Below are positions 38,282-48,356 of a stretch of DNA of 64,000 nt, one piece after another (the stretch's first letter is position 1; every line of letters starts with the position of its first letter). Origin of the DNA: DATDIC01 sp963764525 (lineage in GTDB: Bacteria > Pseudomonadota > Alphaproteobacteria > Acetobacterales > Acetobacteraceae). The DNA is taken from positions 1-64,000 of the forward strand of contig CAVXTC010000034.1 in NCBI GenBank assembly GCA_963764525.1. Reading direction: 5' to 3'. The notes beneath the pieces were generated by a model. It had not been told where the DNA came from, did not search any database, and was given only the letters and a program-made list of their open reading frames with translations. The position numbers and the translations under genes were made by a program.

Positions 38282-38578
38282 TAGTATCCGGCATGTCTCT
38301 GGCACGATCTCAAATGCATGAAGCCTTGAGTGAGGTAGGTGCCTCAGAACCGCCAAGCTCCAATCGCCGAAATTCGCGCCGACGTCGAATACGACACGCG
38401 GCGAGAATGACGCGAGAAGTTTTAGCAAGGCCGCTTCGCCGTTATTTTCGATATTGTAGTCAAGGTTCTTCCAGACAAGTGTGCAATCGTTGGCCAGTCG
38501 TGCCAAAGCAATGGTTGCGGGCAGATCACGGTTTTTCATAAGCTTCTGCGAAAGCCATCTTCGTTCGGTATCACTCAT
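38282..38578 (-). pseudogene. FkbM-family methyltransferase, N-terminal part
   Basis: N-terminal 98 codons from ATG 38578. It contains the S-adenosylmethionine-binding motif SPRVVFDVGANFGDWSLAVL and then LHAFEIVPETCRI. It breaks at the IS630 target TA (38282-38283). Joining it to 37217 across one copy of TA gives the uninterrupted reading EIVPETCRILAERLAATQAQ and the expected second beta strand. Confidence 0.87.
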
Positions 38579-38738
38579 CGCACGAGCTCACAAGCCCCAG
38601 CGATCGGAGCGCACCATATGCGACAGCGAAGCGCAGTTTGGATGAAATGGATCGGTACGTCAGCCGGGAGAATTCTAGGAAATTCAGACATTTGATGCGA
38701 TTATCCTATCGGTTATGTTGCTACTGCGAATTCCGTCT

Positions 38739-39671
38739 TCAGCCACGTCGACGGGCTTCGCTCGGAAGACTGGGGGCTGGGCGGTGATCCGGCGCCGCCT
38801 GCGCCACGGTCGGTGTATCGCCGGCCACTGTGGTGCGCCGCATGTCCCGCACCTCGTGCTGGTCGAACCGGCGCACGCGGTGCATGGTCTGCCGGTTGTC
38901 CCACATCACCAAATCCCATTGCCGCCATTTGTGCGCGTGAGCAAACGTTGACCGAGTGGCGTGCTCGGCCAGGTCGCGGATGAAGGCCAGCGCCTCTGGC
39001 CGTGGCCAACCGACGATCGTGCCGATATGCGATGACAGGTACAGCGATTTCCGCCCGCTGACCGGATGCACGCGCACCAGGCGCTGGCGCACCGGACGAA
39101 ACATCGCCTTTTCTTCCTCCGACATCTCGGTGAAACCCAGCGCGGCGCGCGAATAAATCAACGAATGCTCGCAGACGAGATCCTCGATCTCCGCCTTCGT
39201 CGCTGTGTCCAGCGCGTCGTACGCGGCGCGCATGTCAGCGAACTCGGTATCACCGCCTGTCGTCGCCACCGTGCGTCCCGACAGGATCGAGTATTTCGCC
39301 GGAATCGCGCGGAACGAGCTGTCGGAGTGCCAGAGCCGGTTGCCGAGATTGAACAGCCGCTTGCGGTCGTCACGCGCCATCGGACGATGGTCCCTGTCGA
39401 GGTTCGAGACGTCGATCATTCCCGATTGCAACCGTCGCTCGTGATCCTTGGTGATGTTGCCGCCCCTTGCGACTTCGATCTCGCCGAAGCGGCGAGTGAA
39501 CGCCATCTGCTGTTCGTCGGTGATATGCTGGTCGCGGAACACCAGCACGGCGTAGCGATCCATCCCCGCCTCGATCGCCGCGGCATCTTCGCTCGACAGC
39601 GGCTGCGCGACATCCACGCCGGAGACCTCGCCCACGAACACCGGATGGACCTGGCGGATGCTGATGCTCAT
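38739..39671 (-). CDS. TauD/TfdA-family Fe(II)/2-oxoglutarate dioxygenase (2)
   Basis: Intact 310-residue oxygenase. Metal-binding HxD in NRLWHSDSSFRAIPAKYS, distal His in NRQTMHRVRRFD and 2-oxoglutarate-binding Arg in RDMRRTTVAGD. The N-terminus has VLVFRDQHITDEQQMAFTRR. The HSDSSF phrase is typical of the TfdA-like branch that hydroxylates aryloxyacetates and related acids. AAGGAG lies upstream of ATG 39671. It is only distantly similar to the TauD protein at 26419-27303, so the two are unlikely to be a recent duplication. Confidence 0.9.
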   Translation of the reverse strand: MSISIRQVHPVFVGEVSGVDVAQPLSSEDAAAIEAGMDRYAVLVFRDQHITDEQQMAFTRRFGEIEVARGGNITKDHERRLQSGMIDVSNLDRDHRPMARDDRKRLFNLGNRLWHSDSSFRAIPAKYSILSGRTVATTGGDTEFADMRAAYDALDTATKAEIEDLVCEHSLIYSRAALGFTEMSEEEKAMFRPVRQRLVRVHPVSGRKSLYLSSHIGTIVGWPRPEALAFIRDLAEHATRSTFAHAHKWRQWDLVMWDNRQTMHRVRRFDQHEVRDMRRTTVAGDTPTVAQAAPDHRPAPSLPSEARRRG

Positions 39672-39726
39672 CGAACACTCCTTTGTCTGGCCCGGGGCAA
39701 TGAGACTACACCGGACGAAGCCGGCT

Positions 39727-39810
39727 AGTCACCGACCGCCCGCAGGTCCGCCGTAAACCGGTCGCGCCACGCTTCCAGGCTGTTCCGGCGCATCACGTCC
39801 AGCATCGCCT
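39727..39810 (-). pseudogene. C-terminal tail of an unidentified (OtsA-like) enzyme
   Basis: Reads MLDVMRRNSLEAWRDRFTAD then LRAVGD and stop. This resembles the end of trehalose-6-phosphate-synthase-type glycosyltransferases, but it is too short to be sure. It directly follows the truncated ABC exporter and probably marks a deletion junction. Confidence 0.3.
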
Positions 39811-40847
39811 ATGTGGCCTCAGCAGTGCGCCGATCGCCTCCGCCAGCCGCGCCACCTGCTGCGTCAGGTTGACCAGCGCCACGGCAAGATCGCGCGTGCT
39901 GTTGAGGATCGTCATGGCGAGCGCGGTCAGCAGTGCGATGTCGCCGACCGTCGCCTGTCCGCGCTGCCAGAGCAGAATGCCGAACGCCACCACGCCGGCG
40001 GTCAGCAGCGCGGTGATCGCGGCGTGAATGAGCCGCAGCTTTTCCAGGTACAGCAGGCTGCTCCGGCGCGCCGCCATCTCCTGCCCGACCTTCAATCCGA
40101 AGCGCCGACGTTCCCGCAACGTAGCGCCGAACGCGCGCACGACACCCATGTTGCTGATCACATCGACCAATTCGCCATCCACGCCGGCGGCATGCCCGGC
40201 ATAACTGCGATGCAGCCGGGCGCCGCGGCGGGCGAGCCAGTAGATCACTCCGCCCAGGCCGGCGGCGAGGGCGACCAGGACGGCAGCGAGCGGCGGGTTC
40301 ACCGAACCGATGAAGACGATTGAAAAGACCACCGCGAAGCAGGGCGGCAAAACATTCCAGGAGCCGGTGTTCTCGACCGTGAAGGCGGCTTCCGCGGCGG
40401 CGCTGATCCGGCCGGCAAGAGCGCCCGGCAGCCGCTCGGCGAACCAGCTCGGCGCGTGGCCGGAGAGATGGGAAAACAGGTCACGCCTGATATCACCGGT
40501 GACGGCGACGTAGGTACGTGCGGCGGCCCAGCCGCCGACGCGCCACAACAAATTGTCCGCGGCGATGAAACCGCACAGCAAAAGGAACGCGCCCCACACC
40601 CATGAATGCCGGGGCGGCCGGCATTGGGGCCGGCCGCCACGATGTCGATCAGATGCTTGAGCCCGTATTGGGTGGACACGCTGCACGCGACCGCGGCCAG
40701 CACGGAGGCGACAATGATGGCGTGTCCCAGCGGATGGCGGCGCGCATAATGCAGCAGGAACTGCAGCGGGTTGGCGCGCAACCCCACAGGCGCGCCGCCC
40801 GATGCCAGCCCCGCGGCCTCGGGCGAGATGTCATGCACCATCCCCAT
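39811..40847 (-). pseudogene. ABC exporter transmembrane domain, ATPase domain missing
   Basis: N-terminal membrane half of an MsbA/LapB-like ABC exporter. From ATG 40847 (MGMVHDISPEAAGLASGG) it reads YARRHPLGHAIIVASVLAAV and ACSVSTQYGLKHLIDIVAAG. A one-base change near 40610 leads on to WGAFLLLCGFIAADNLLWRV, YVAVTGDIRRDLFSHLSGHA, GRISAAAEAAFTVENTGSWN and HRSYAGHAAGVDGELVDVIS, ending DLAVALVNLTQQVARLAEAI. No Walker A, signature or Walker B follows: coding resemblance stops at about 39815 and another protein's tail begins. A deletion has removed the nucleotide-binding domain, so the gene cannot work as a transporter. Confidence 0.75.
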
Positions 40848-41023
40848 CGGGGCAGGCCCCTTTCCTCGATCCGAGGGCTCGTTTCCGCCAAATAAGGTGC
40901 CGGATTCTCGCCACATTCGGTTTCTATAACTTACAATTGATAGAGGGTAGCCGGGGACCAAGTCAAGATCAAGTCGTTAAATTTCTTTGCTTACTCTCCC
41001 AAAGAAAACAGGGGCCGTTTACT

Positions 41024-42083
41024 ATGCGCATTGCTCAAATTGCTCCGCTGTTCGAGGCGGTGCCGCCCAAGTTGTACGGCGGCACCGAACGCGTGGTCTA
41101 TTCGCTGACCGAGGCACTGGTCGCGATGGGCCATGACGTGACCCTGTTCGCCAGCGGCGACTCGATCACCTCGGCCACGCTGGCGCCGATGCGCGACCAG
41201 GCGCTGCGGCTGGACCCTTCGGTGAAAGACTGGATCGCCTATTACCTGCGGATGATGGAGCTGGTGCGCCGCCGCGCCGATGAGTTCGACGTGCTGCACT
41301 TCCATACCGACTACTTCCCGCTGTCGCTGTTCAGCCGCCAGCGAACCCCTTATCGTCACCACGCTGCACGGCCGGCTCGACCTGCCGGAGTTCAAGGTCA
41401 TCTATGAAACTTTCCCCGACGCTCCGTTCGTCTCCATCTCTGATCATCAGCGGCGGCCGATCCCGCGCCTGAATTGGGTGCGCACGGTGCTGCACGGCAT
41501 GCCGGCCGACCTGCTCATGCCGGTTCCGATGACGCAGCGCTACTTCGCCTTCCTTGGCCGAATTTCACCGGAGAAGGGCGTGGACAAGGCGATCCGCATC
41601 GCCGGCAAGGCCGGGGTGAAGCTGAAGATCGCCGCCAAGATCGATGCCGCCGACCAGGCCTACTGGGACGAACAGATCGGCCCGCTGGTCGCGGCCAGCC
41701 CGCACGTGGAATTCATCGGCGAGATCAACGACGCACAAAAACCGGGCTTCCTGTCGGGCGCCCACGCGTTGCTGTTCCCGATCGACTGGCCGGAACCGTT
41801 CGGCCTGGTGATGATCGAGGCCATGGCCTGCGGCACGCCGGTGATCGCCTTCAACCATGGCTCGGTGCCCGAGGTGATCGATCACGGCCTGACCGGTTTC
41901 ATTGTCCCCGACGAGGCAGCGGCGGTCGCCGCGATCGACAATCTCGATCGCCTGGACCGCAAGCTGGTCCGTCAGCAATTCGACCGCCGCTTCACCGCGC
42001 GCCGGATGGCCGAGGATTACCTCGACGTCTATGAGGATCAGATCGACGGTCGCCGGCCCCTGCTGCGCGCCGTCGGCGACTGA
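41024..42083 (+). pseudogene. Glycosyltransferase family 4, one frameshift
   Basis: GT-B-fold glycosyltransferase of about 352 residues. The N-terminal domain reads MRIAQIAPLFEAVPPKLYGG, then VYSLTEALVAMGHDVTLFAS and FDVLHFHTDYFPLSLFSRQ. One base near 41343 must change to reach LIVTTLHGRLDLPEF. The C-terminal nucleotide-sugar domain has YFAFLGRISPEKGVDKAIRI, GEINDAQKPGFLSGAHALLF and PEPFGLVMIEAMACGTPVIA, the GT4 EX7E motif. Members transfer sugars or make small glycosides. Its leader is AT-rich and no partner gene is adjacent. Confidence 0.85.
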
Positions 42084-42102
42084 AGGGCGGCGCCGCGTCC
42101 CG

Positions 42103-42124
42103 CCTCTCCCGCTTACGGGAGGGG
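42103..42124. repeat. Short palindromic hairpin CCTCTCCCG...CGGGAGGGG
   Basis: Nine-base arms with two G-T pairs and a 4-base loop just after the glycosyltransferase stop. This hairpin type (CCCTCCCG, CTTA, CGGGAGGG) is common between alphaproteobacterial genes and may act in termination or mRNA protection. Confidence 0.45.
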
Positions 42125-42212
42125 TCAGGTGGCACCGCGAACCGGGTGGGGGCACGCGGCTCAGTGATCGCGGTCCGGTAGGCGTGAAGACTTCTCGGCT
42201 AGCCTTCGACCC

Positions 42213-43472
42213 ATGACCCCGGACCGCCGGCGATCCACCGAACGCTCCCCCGTACCCACGGGCAAGGCAGACGGCACGTCCGAACCGCGCGGCCGCCGCG
42301 GTCTGAATGCACTCAATTTCTTCATGGCAGCCGCGCAGACCGGCTTCGGCGCCTTTCTGGCGGTCTATCTGACCGAGGAGAAATGGACCCAAACCGCGAT
42401 CGGCGTCGCGCTCAGCGTCGGCACGGTCGCGGCGATCGTTACCCAGATGCCCGGCGGCGCGCTGGTCGATGCGGTACACGCCAAACGCGCCCCGATCGCC
42501 GCGGCGTTGGTGCTGCTCGCGGCCAGTGCGCTGCTGATTGCCATGTGGCCGGACCTCGTGCCGGTGTGGGTCGCGCTGATCCTGCACGCACTCTCCGGCA
42601 GCGTCCTCACGCCGGCGATTGCCGCGATGACGCTATCGATCTGCGGCCAGGATGCATTCAGCGAACAGCTTGGCGGCAACGCGCGGTTATGCCTCGCTCG
42701 GCAATGCCGCGGCGGCCGGGATGCTTGGCGCGGTGGCCGGCCTATCGGACCGCGCGGTGTTCCTGCTGACCGCGGCACTGGTGGTGCCGGCGTTGGCCGC
42801 GCTGCTGTGGATCGAGCCGCACCAGGTCGATCCGCAGCAGGACCATCCGGCCCTGCTGCACCCGAAATTACGTCCGGCAACGATCCTGGCGAATTTTCTT
42901 CGAGCTGCACCTGCACACGTTCGCCGTCTGCGTGGTGCTGTTTCATTTGGCGAACGCGGCAATGTTGCCGCTGGCGTTGAACGAGCTGGCTCGGCGCGGC
43001 GGCGGCAGCGGCTGGGTGATCTCGGCCTCGGTGATGCTGCCGCAGGGACTGGTGGCGCTGCTCTCGCCCTGGGTCGGCAGGGCCGCCCAGTCGATGGGGG
43101 CGGCGGCCGCTGCTGCTCGCCGGCTTCGCCGCGCTGCCGCTGCGCGGGCTGCTGCTGGTGTCGTTGCCGAATGCGGTGCCGCTGGTGGGGATCCAGGCGC
43201 TGGACGGGATCAGCGCCACGGTGTTCGGCATCATGCTGCCGCTGATCGCCGCCGATCTGACGCGACGGACGGGTTATCTGAACCTGGCGATCGGTTCGCT
43301 TGGGCTGGCCGCGAGTCTTGGAGCAACACTCAGCACCACGCTGGCCGGCTGGATCGCCGACCGGTTCGGCGCGCCGGCGGCGTTCCTGGCGCTGGCGGCG
43401 GCGGGCGCGGCGGCCCTGTTGCTGGTCGCGCTGGCGATGCCGGAAACACGGCCGGCGACCGCGCGCGCCTGA
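42213..43472 (+). pseudogene. Major facilitator superfamily transporter, at least three frameshifts
   Basis: About 415-residue 12-helix transporter when joined. Segment 1 from ATG 42213 has helices 1-5 (LNFFMAAAQTGFGAFLAVYL, IGVALSVGTVAAIVTQMPGG with the motif-A-like GGALVDAVHAKRAP). After about 42690 segment 2 has YASLGNAAAAGMLGAVAGLS. After about 42890-42930 segment 3 has FHLANAAMLPLALNELARRG. After about 43110 segment 4 has GISATVFGIMLPLIAADLTR and TLAGWIADRFGAPAAFLALA. Substrate unknown. The hydroxyacid oxidase gene follows 64 bases downstream in the same direction. Confidence 0.75.
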
Positions 43473-43536
43473 CCCCCCTTGCCTGCGGCGCTCGCCCGGG
43501 GCCTCATGGCGGGAACCGAAGCAAGGGACGACATCG

Positions 43537-44647
43537 ATGTCTGCAGCCGCGCACCTGGCGGACCCGAGCGGCGACTATCAGACGCTGCACGAGTTCATCC
43601 CCGCCGCGCGCGCGAAATTGTCCGACAACATCTGGGGCTATCTGATCGGTGCGACCGAGACCGAGACCTCGATGCGGCGGAACCGGGCCGCGCTCGACGC
43701 CATCGCCTTCCGTCCGCGCGTGTGCCGGGATGTGTCGCACGTGGACTGCGCCACCACCCTTTTCGGCATGGCGTTGCGGCTTCCGGTCATGCTGGCGCCG
43801 GTGGGATCGCTTGAATCGTTCGATGCGGGCGGCGCGGCGACGGCGGGGGCGGCGGCTTCAGCGTTCGGCGTGCCGATCATCGTCAGTTCGGTAACCAAAC
43901 CGGGACTGGAGGAGTCGGCGCGCGCCGCACCGGGACCGAAGGTGTTCCAGCTTTATGTGCGCGGCGACGATGCCTGGGTGGACGATGTGGCGCGCCGGGC
44001 CACCGATGCGGGCTACGACGCGTTTGCCGATCACCGTCGATACCGCCGCCTATTCGCGTCGCGAGCGCGACATCGCCGCGCGATTCGTCAAGCCTTGGCG
44101 TACCGCCGCGACCGGGCACCAGTACCAGGCCGGTTTCTCCTGGGACAACGTGAAGCACTTCAAGGACCGTCATCGAATTCCGCTGATCCTGAAAGGCATC
44201 GCGACCGCCGAGGACGCAGCGATCGCCTGCGAACACGGCGTCGATATGATCTACGTCTCCAACCACGGCGGCCGGCAGCTCGATCACGGGCGCGGGTCCA
44301 TGGATGTGTTGCCGGAGGTGCTGGCGGCCGTTGGCGGACGCGCCAGGGTGATGGTCGATGGCGGCATCTGCCGTGGCACCGATGTGGTGAAGGCGATCGC
44401 CCTCGGCGCCGATGCGGTCGGGGTCGGACGGCTGTATTGCTACGGACTGGCAGCGGACGGCGCGGCCGGCGTGCGCCGCGTTTTGGAACTGCTGGAACAG
44501 GAAATGGCGGTGGCGATGGCGCTGCTGGGGGCGACCAGCCTGGCCGCGCTGGACCGCTCGTTCCTGCATCCGGGTGCGCCGTCGGTTGCGCAGCCACACG
44601 TGCACAGCGCCTTCCCGCTGCTGTTCCGCACGCCTGAAACGCCCTGA
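43537..44647 (+). pseudogene. FMN-dependent alpha-hydroxy-acid oxidase/dehydrogenase, one frameshift
   Basis: About 370-residue TIM-barrel flavoprotein of the lactate/glycolate oxidase and mandelate dehydrogenase family. The N-terminal segment has IWGYLIGATETETSMRRNRA (FMN region), RPRVCRDVSHVDCATTLFGM and MLAPVGSLESFDAGGAATAG. The frame changes by one base at about 44025 into ITVDTAAYSRRERD. Then come IPLILKGIATAEDAAIACEH, the catalytic VSNHGGRQLDHGRGSMDVLP (His-Gly-Gly-Arg-Gln) and DAVGVGRLYCYGLA. Oxidises an L-2-hydroxy acid to the 2-oxo acid. It lies 17 bases before an alcohol dehydrogenase gene, so they are probably cotranscribed. Confidence 0.85.
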
Positions 44648-44664
44648 GAAAAACAGGAGGAACC

Positions 44665-45721
44665 ATGCGAGGCATCGTCTTCACCGGCGGCCGTGAGCTG
44701 GAACTGATGGAGTTCCCCGATCCAACGCCCGGGCCGGGCGAGGTGGTGCTCGAGATGAAGGCGTCCGGCATGTGCGGCAGCGACCTGCACTCCTACCGCC
44801 GTCCGAAGGGCAGCGCCGGAAGCGCGGTGGGCGGGTTGCCGGCAAATCCGAACCCGGTGATTGCCGGACATGAGCCGTGCGGGGTGGTGGCGGCGCGCGG
44901 CGCGGACGTGACCGAGCGTGAGGCGCGGATTGGCGCGCGCGTGATGGTTCACCATTACCAGGGCTGCACGCTGTGCGGGCACTGCCGCTCCGGCTGGTCG
45001 CAACTGTGCCAGGAGCAGCCGATCAAGGTGTATGGCGGCAACGCCAATGGCGGCCACGCGCGGTTATCTGTGCGTGCCGGCCAACACGCTGGTGCCGCTG
45101 GCGGACGAGCTGTCTTTCGCGGCCGGCGCGGCGATTTCCTGCGGCACCGGCACCGCGTTCGGCGCGCTGCGGCGGATCAATCTCTCGGGCAACGATACGA
45201 TCGCGATCTTCGGCCAGGGACCGGTCGGGCTGTCGGCCACGCAGCTCGCCAAGGCGATGGGTGCGCGGGTGATCGCGCTGGACATCAGTCCGGAGCGATT
45301 GGACCGCGCACGGGAATTCGGGGCCGATGAGGTGGTGGATCCGCGATCGAACGATCCGGTTGGTGCGGTGAAGGACCTGACGCATGGACGTGGGGCGGAC
45401 CTGACGCTGGATACATCGAGCGCGCCCGAGGGCCGCATCGCGGCGATCCGCAGCACCAAGGTGTGGGGCACGATGTGCTTCGTCGGCGAACGCAACGACG
45501 TCCGCATCGACATAAGCCCGGACGTGCTGCGCAAGCAGTTGACAATGATCGGATCGTGGACGTTTTCGGTGATCGGACAGGCGGAGTGCGCGCGCTTCGT
45601 CGTCGAGCGCAAAATCCCGGTCGATCGGCTGTTCACGCACCGATGGAAGCTGGAGCAGGCGGAAGAGGCGTACCGGCTGTTCGATACCCAGACGACCGGA
45701 AAGGGCGTGTTTTTGATGTGA
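44665..45721 (+). pseudogene. Zinc-dependent alcohol dehydrogenase (MDR family), one frameshift
   Basis: About 351-residue medium-chain dehydrogenase. ATG 44665 follows an excellent AGGAGG. Catalytic zinc ligands are in ASGMCGSDLHSYRR and VIAGHEPCGVV (GHE). Structural zinc cysteines are in GCTLCGHCRSGWSQLC. The frame breaks at about 45062 within NANGGHA and resumes as CVPANTLVPLADELSFAAGA. The Rossmann motif is FGQGPVGLSATQLAKAMGAR. The C-terminus ends FDTQTTGKGVFLM. Similar to sorbitol, threonine and glucose dehydrogenases; the exact substrate is unknown. Confidence 0.87.
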
Positions 45722-45730
45722 CGCTTTTTC

Positions 45731-45802
45731 GTCATGCCCGCGAAAGCGGGCATCCACGGGAATCGCCGCGGCACGGATTCCCGCTTTCGCGGGAATGACG
45801 GC
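45731..45802. repeat. Palindromic CCCGCGAAAGCGGG repeat
   Basis: GTCATGCCCGCGAAAGCGGG at the left and CCCGCTTTCGCGGGAATGAC at the right form an inverted repeat of about 20-base arms around a 28-base centre. This is a widely dispersed intergenic repeat type of Proteobacteria. A worn copy is at 26318-26407. Confidence 0.85.
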
Positions 45803-45866
45803 AGAGCGGAATGAGGCAGAGCGCCGGAAAGATGACGGCAGAAGATCGAAAATTTGAACGGTTGCC

Positions 45867-46496
45867 ATGAAGGTGGCGCGCCGCAGGATCGCTGCCGCCT
45901 ATCGCGAACTCGGCCGGCGCGGGTTCGTGCCGGGCAGTGCGGGGAATGTCAGCCAACGCACGCCGAACGGCATGATGATCACGCCGTCCGGCTGCTCGGC
46001 GGAAGCGATAACGCCCGATATGATCGTGGACATCGCGCTCGATGGCGCGCTTGACGGCGCAGGCACGCCGTCCAGCGAATGGCCGATGCACGCGGCGATC
46101 TATCGCGCCTGCCCGCACGCGCAGGCTATCGTTCACACGCATTCCGAAGCGTGCACGGCGCTCGCCTGCCTCAATCAACCCCTGCCTGCTTTCCACTACA
46201 TGATCACCGCGTTCGGCGGCGACGACGTGCGCTGCGCGCCCTACGTCACCTTCGGCACGCCGGAACTTGCGCGGATCGCCGTGGCCGCACTGGTCGGGCG
46301 CACCGCCTGCCTGCTGGCCAATCACGGGATGATCGCCCTCGCCGGCAGCCTGGATCGCGCCATGAGCGACGCGATCGTGCTGGAGAGCCTGTGCCGGCAA
46401 TACCTGCTCGCCCGCGCCGCCGGCACGCCGCGATTGCTGACACCGGCGGAGCTGGACGCGGCGCGCGAGCGGTTCCGCGGCTATTTCAGGTCGTAA
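45867..46496 (+). CDS. Class II aldolase/adducin-family protein
   Basis: Intact 209-residue zinc-dependent aldolase of the L-fuculose-phosphate aldolase/ribulose-5-phosphate 4-epimerase family. The phosphate-binding GSAGNVSQRTPNGMMITPSG, the acid ACPHAQAIVHTHSEACTALA with the zinc ligands HTH, and the third ligand in CLLANHGMIALAGSLDRAMS are complete. EWPMHAAIYRACP contains the catalytic Glu. It could cleave a sugar acid or 5-deoxysugar phosphate. ATG 45867 is used (GTTGCC precedes, with no strong ribosome site). Confidence 0.88.
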   Translation: MKVARRRIAAAYRELGRRGFVPGSAGNVSQRTPNGMMITPSGCSAEAITPDMIVDIALDGALDGAGTPSSEWPMHAAIYRACPHAQAIVHTHSEACTALACLNQPLPAFHYMITAFGGDDVRCAPYVTFGTPELARIAVAALVGRTACLLANHGMIALAGSLDRAMSDAIVLESLCRQYLLARAAGTPRLLTPAELDAARERFRGYFRS

Positions 46497-46669
46497 CAAT
46501 CGTTCCGTTCACGCCTTGCGGGAAAAAGCCGCCACCGCGCACGCCGGTATCGGGCGTGGCATACAGGATACGCAGCACCTCCTGCGGGTTCGAGCGAAGC
46601 CGATACCGTTATGATCGCCGGCTTGTCGGGTGCGCCGCGGCGGTTGGACTTCCTACCGATGGTCAAGTG

Positions 46670-46699
46670 AAAAAATGCGGCGGGGCTGTAACCCCGCCG
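46670..46699 (-). terminator. Strong Rho-independent terminator (leftward)
   Basis: Perfect 8-bp stem CGGCGGGG/CCCCGCCG (46678-46685 with 46692-46699), 6-base loop, followed on the minus strand by CATTTTTT. It would end transcripts coming from the IS110 copy 2 side. Confidence 0.75.
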
Positions 46700-46772
46700 G
46701 GAGACGGCTGCTTGTTGGGATCGTATGATGACGCGGTGCGGCCCACGAGAGAGATACGGCCGCGCCGCCCGC

Positions 46773-46931
46773 CCTGACCGAGCCTGGCGTCGTGCTCGCG
46801 GCGGTCAAGGACGCTTCGCGCCGGCTTCGCCGGTCGCCTGCGGCGATCCTTGACCGCCGCTGCGCGCGACGCGCATGGATGTCGCAGGCCGGGACGGAGA
46901 AACGGCGTTCAGCCGAACTGAGAAACTGAAT
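46773..46931 (+). repeat. Dispersed repeat, copy 2 (first copy at 9037-9195)
   Basis: Contains the clearer palindrome GCGGTCAAGGACGCTTCGCG ... GCGATCCTTGACCGC with an inner CGCCGGCTTCGCCGG, then the shared GGGACGGAGAAACG and GAAACTGAATT. It ends 34 bases before the IS110 copy 2 stop codon. Confidence 0.75.
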
Positions 46932-46964
46932 TGAGCTTCGGGTGCGCCGCGAACGGCGTCGCTT

Positions 46965-48117
46965 TCACCCGGCCTGAGCGAGGTGCGGATCAAACGGCGT
47001 CTGTCGCTGCAGAAGCACGCAAGCCAGGGCAAGCAGCCTGTCCGCGACGCCGCGCAGTGCACGGCCATGCGAGTGGCCGCATTGGCGCAGAGCCGCATAC
47101 CGAGCCCGAGACCTGGGATCGCGCTGGGCGGCAACCCGTGCCCAATGATAGACCGTATTGCGCAAGCGAACGTGCGCCGCATAGCGCATGACGACAATGC
47201 ATGACTTGCCGCTGCGCCGGGTGACCGGCGCGGCACCACACAACGTCCGCAGTGCCTGATAGTCGCGGCTGCCAAGCGGCCCGGAGGCTTCGCAGAGCAG
47301 TGCCGCGAGGTTGATCCGGCCGATACCGGGCATGGATCTCAGGATCACGACGTCCTGTCGTCGAAGGCAGTCTCCCGGTGCGGCTGCGGTCTCGCCGACG
47401 CTCATGCAGAGCTTGTCGAGTTGGCCCTCGGCCTCCCGTAGCTCGCGATTGACAACGCGCAGGCGAGCCATCAACGAGCGAAGATGGATACTGGCTGCCT
47501 CGGCAACACCTTCTGCTACGTTGATGGCAGGTTCCCGCAAGGTGCGGAGAACAGTCTCGGCATCGACGCGGCGGATGCGATGTTGCTTGAGTAACCGCTC
47601 GACCGTCGGCTTGCGTAGCTGGCGTGCCTTGGCCGGTGTGGGGGCGATAGTCCAGAGCTCGAGAAACCACGGAGCGGCAAGGTCATCGGTGAGCTTCTGC
47701 ATCTGCGGATAGTAGCGCCAGAGTTGCTGACCAACGCGGTTGCTCAGCCGACGCCGTTCCTGCGTCAGTTCCTCGGCCAGGCGCGACCACGCGCGTAATT
47801 CGATGAGCCGCGGATCAGCGACATGGAGGCGGCGGAACAGCCGCCGATCGGTGCGCACCCCGTCGCCCAGGACATAGGCGTCGCGGCGATCGTCCTTGGC
47901 TCCGGCGACGCTGAACCGGTCGCGCAAGCGGTCGAGCTGCCTGGGATTGATCGCGTGGACGACGAAGCCGCGATCAGCCCAGCTCGCCCAGGCCCGCGCC
48001 GCTGTGCGGAAACGCCCGTTCGCCGACAATGTTGCCGTGAACATCGAGAACACACGCCTGGTGCCGCTCTGATCCCCAATCAACGCCCGCAAACCAGGCG
48101 AGATTTTCGTCAACCAT
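46965..48117 (-). pseudogene. IS110-family transposase (copy 2), internal deletion in the N-terminus
   Basis: From ATG 48117 the reading is MVDENLAWFAGVDWGSERHQ (first catalytic Asp), CVLDVHGNIVGERAFPHSGA, GLGELG. About 25-30 residues normally found here are missing and the frame shifts at about 47985 to RGFVVHAINPRQLDRLRDRF, then SVAGAKDDRRDAYVLGDGVR (DDRRDA motif). The rest is normal: SMPGIGRINLAALLCEASGP, LRTLCGAAPVTRRSGKSCIV and the end. The deletion removes the Glu-containing strand of the DEDD domain, so the enzyme should be inactive. Confidence 0.8.
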
Positions 48118-48356
48118 GATGCCTCCCCTGACACACACAGACACGAGCCGTCACGACGCCTGCCGATCCCTGTACTGGCGCTCGATGGCGCAACTTCCTA
48201 CTGGGCATCCGTCGTGGCCAACCCGCCGGGGCACATGTCCAAGCGCGGTGCTTCAAGCACGGGTATAAGATGGGTCGCTCCCGGCGGGCCGGCCCGCCTG
48301 ATCAGGCTATCACATCACCAGCCCTGATCAGGCCCGCTCAGGGGTACAGGTATATA
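48118..48356 (-). other. 5' non-coding end of IS110 copy 2, candidate bridge-RNA region
   Basis: About 240 bases between the IS110 start and the SemiSWEET stop, without a gene. It has structured segments: CGGCGGGCCGGCCCGCC (48276-48292) and two CTGATCAGG phrases about 31 bases apart (48298 and 48329). In IS110-group elements this position encodes the guide (bridge) RNA; that assignment is an inference. Confidence 0.35.

Larger units (their letters stand above)
46497..46964. other. Gene-free region with remnant, terminator and repeat
   Basis: Contains a short leftward remnant on the minus strand (about 46490-46600: QEVLRILYATPDTGVRGGGF then FPQGVNGTIVTT and stop), the C-terminus of an unidentified protein. 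It also holds the strong terminator at 46670-46699 and the second copy of the 160-bp dispersed repeat. Confidence 0.45.
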
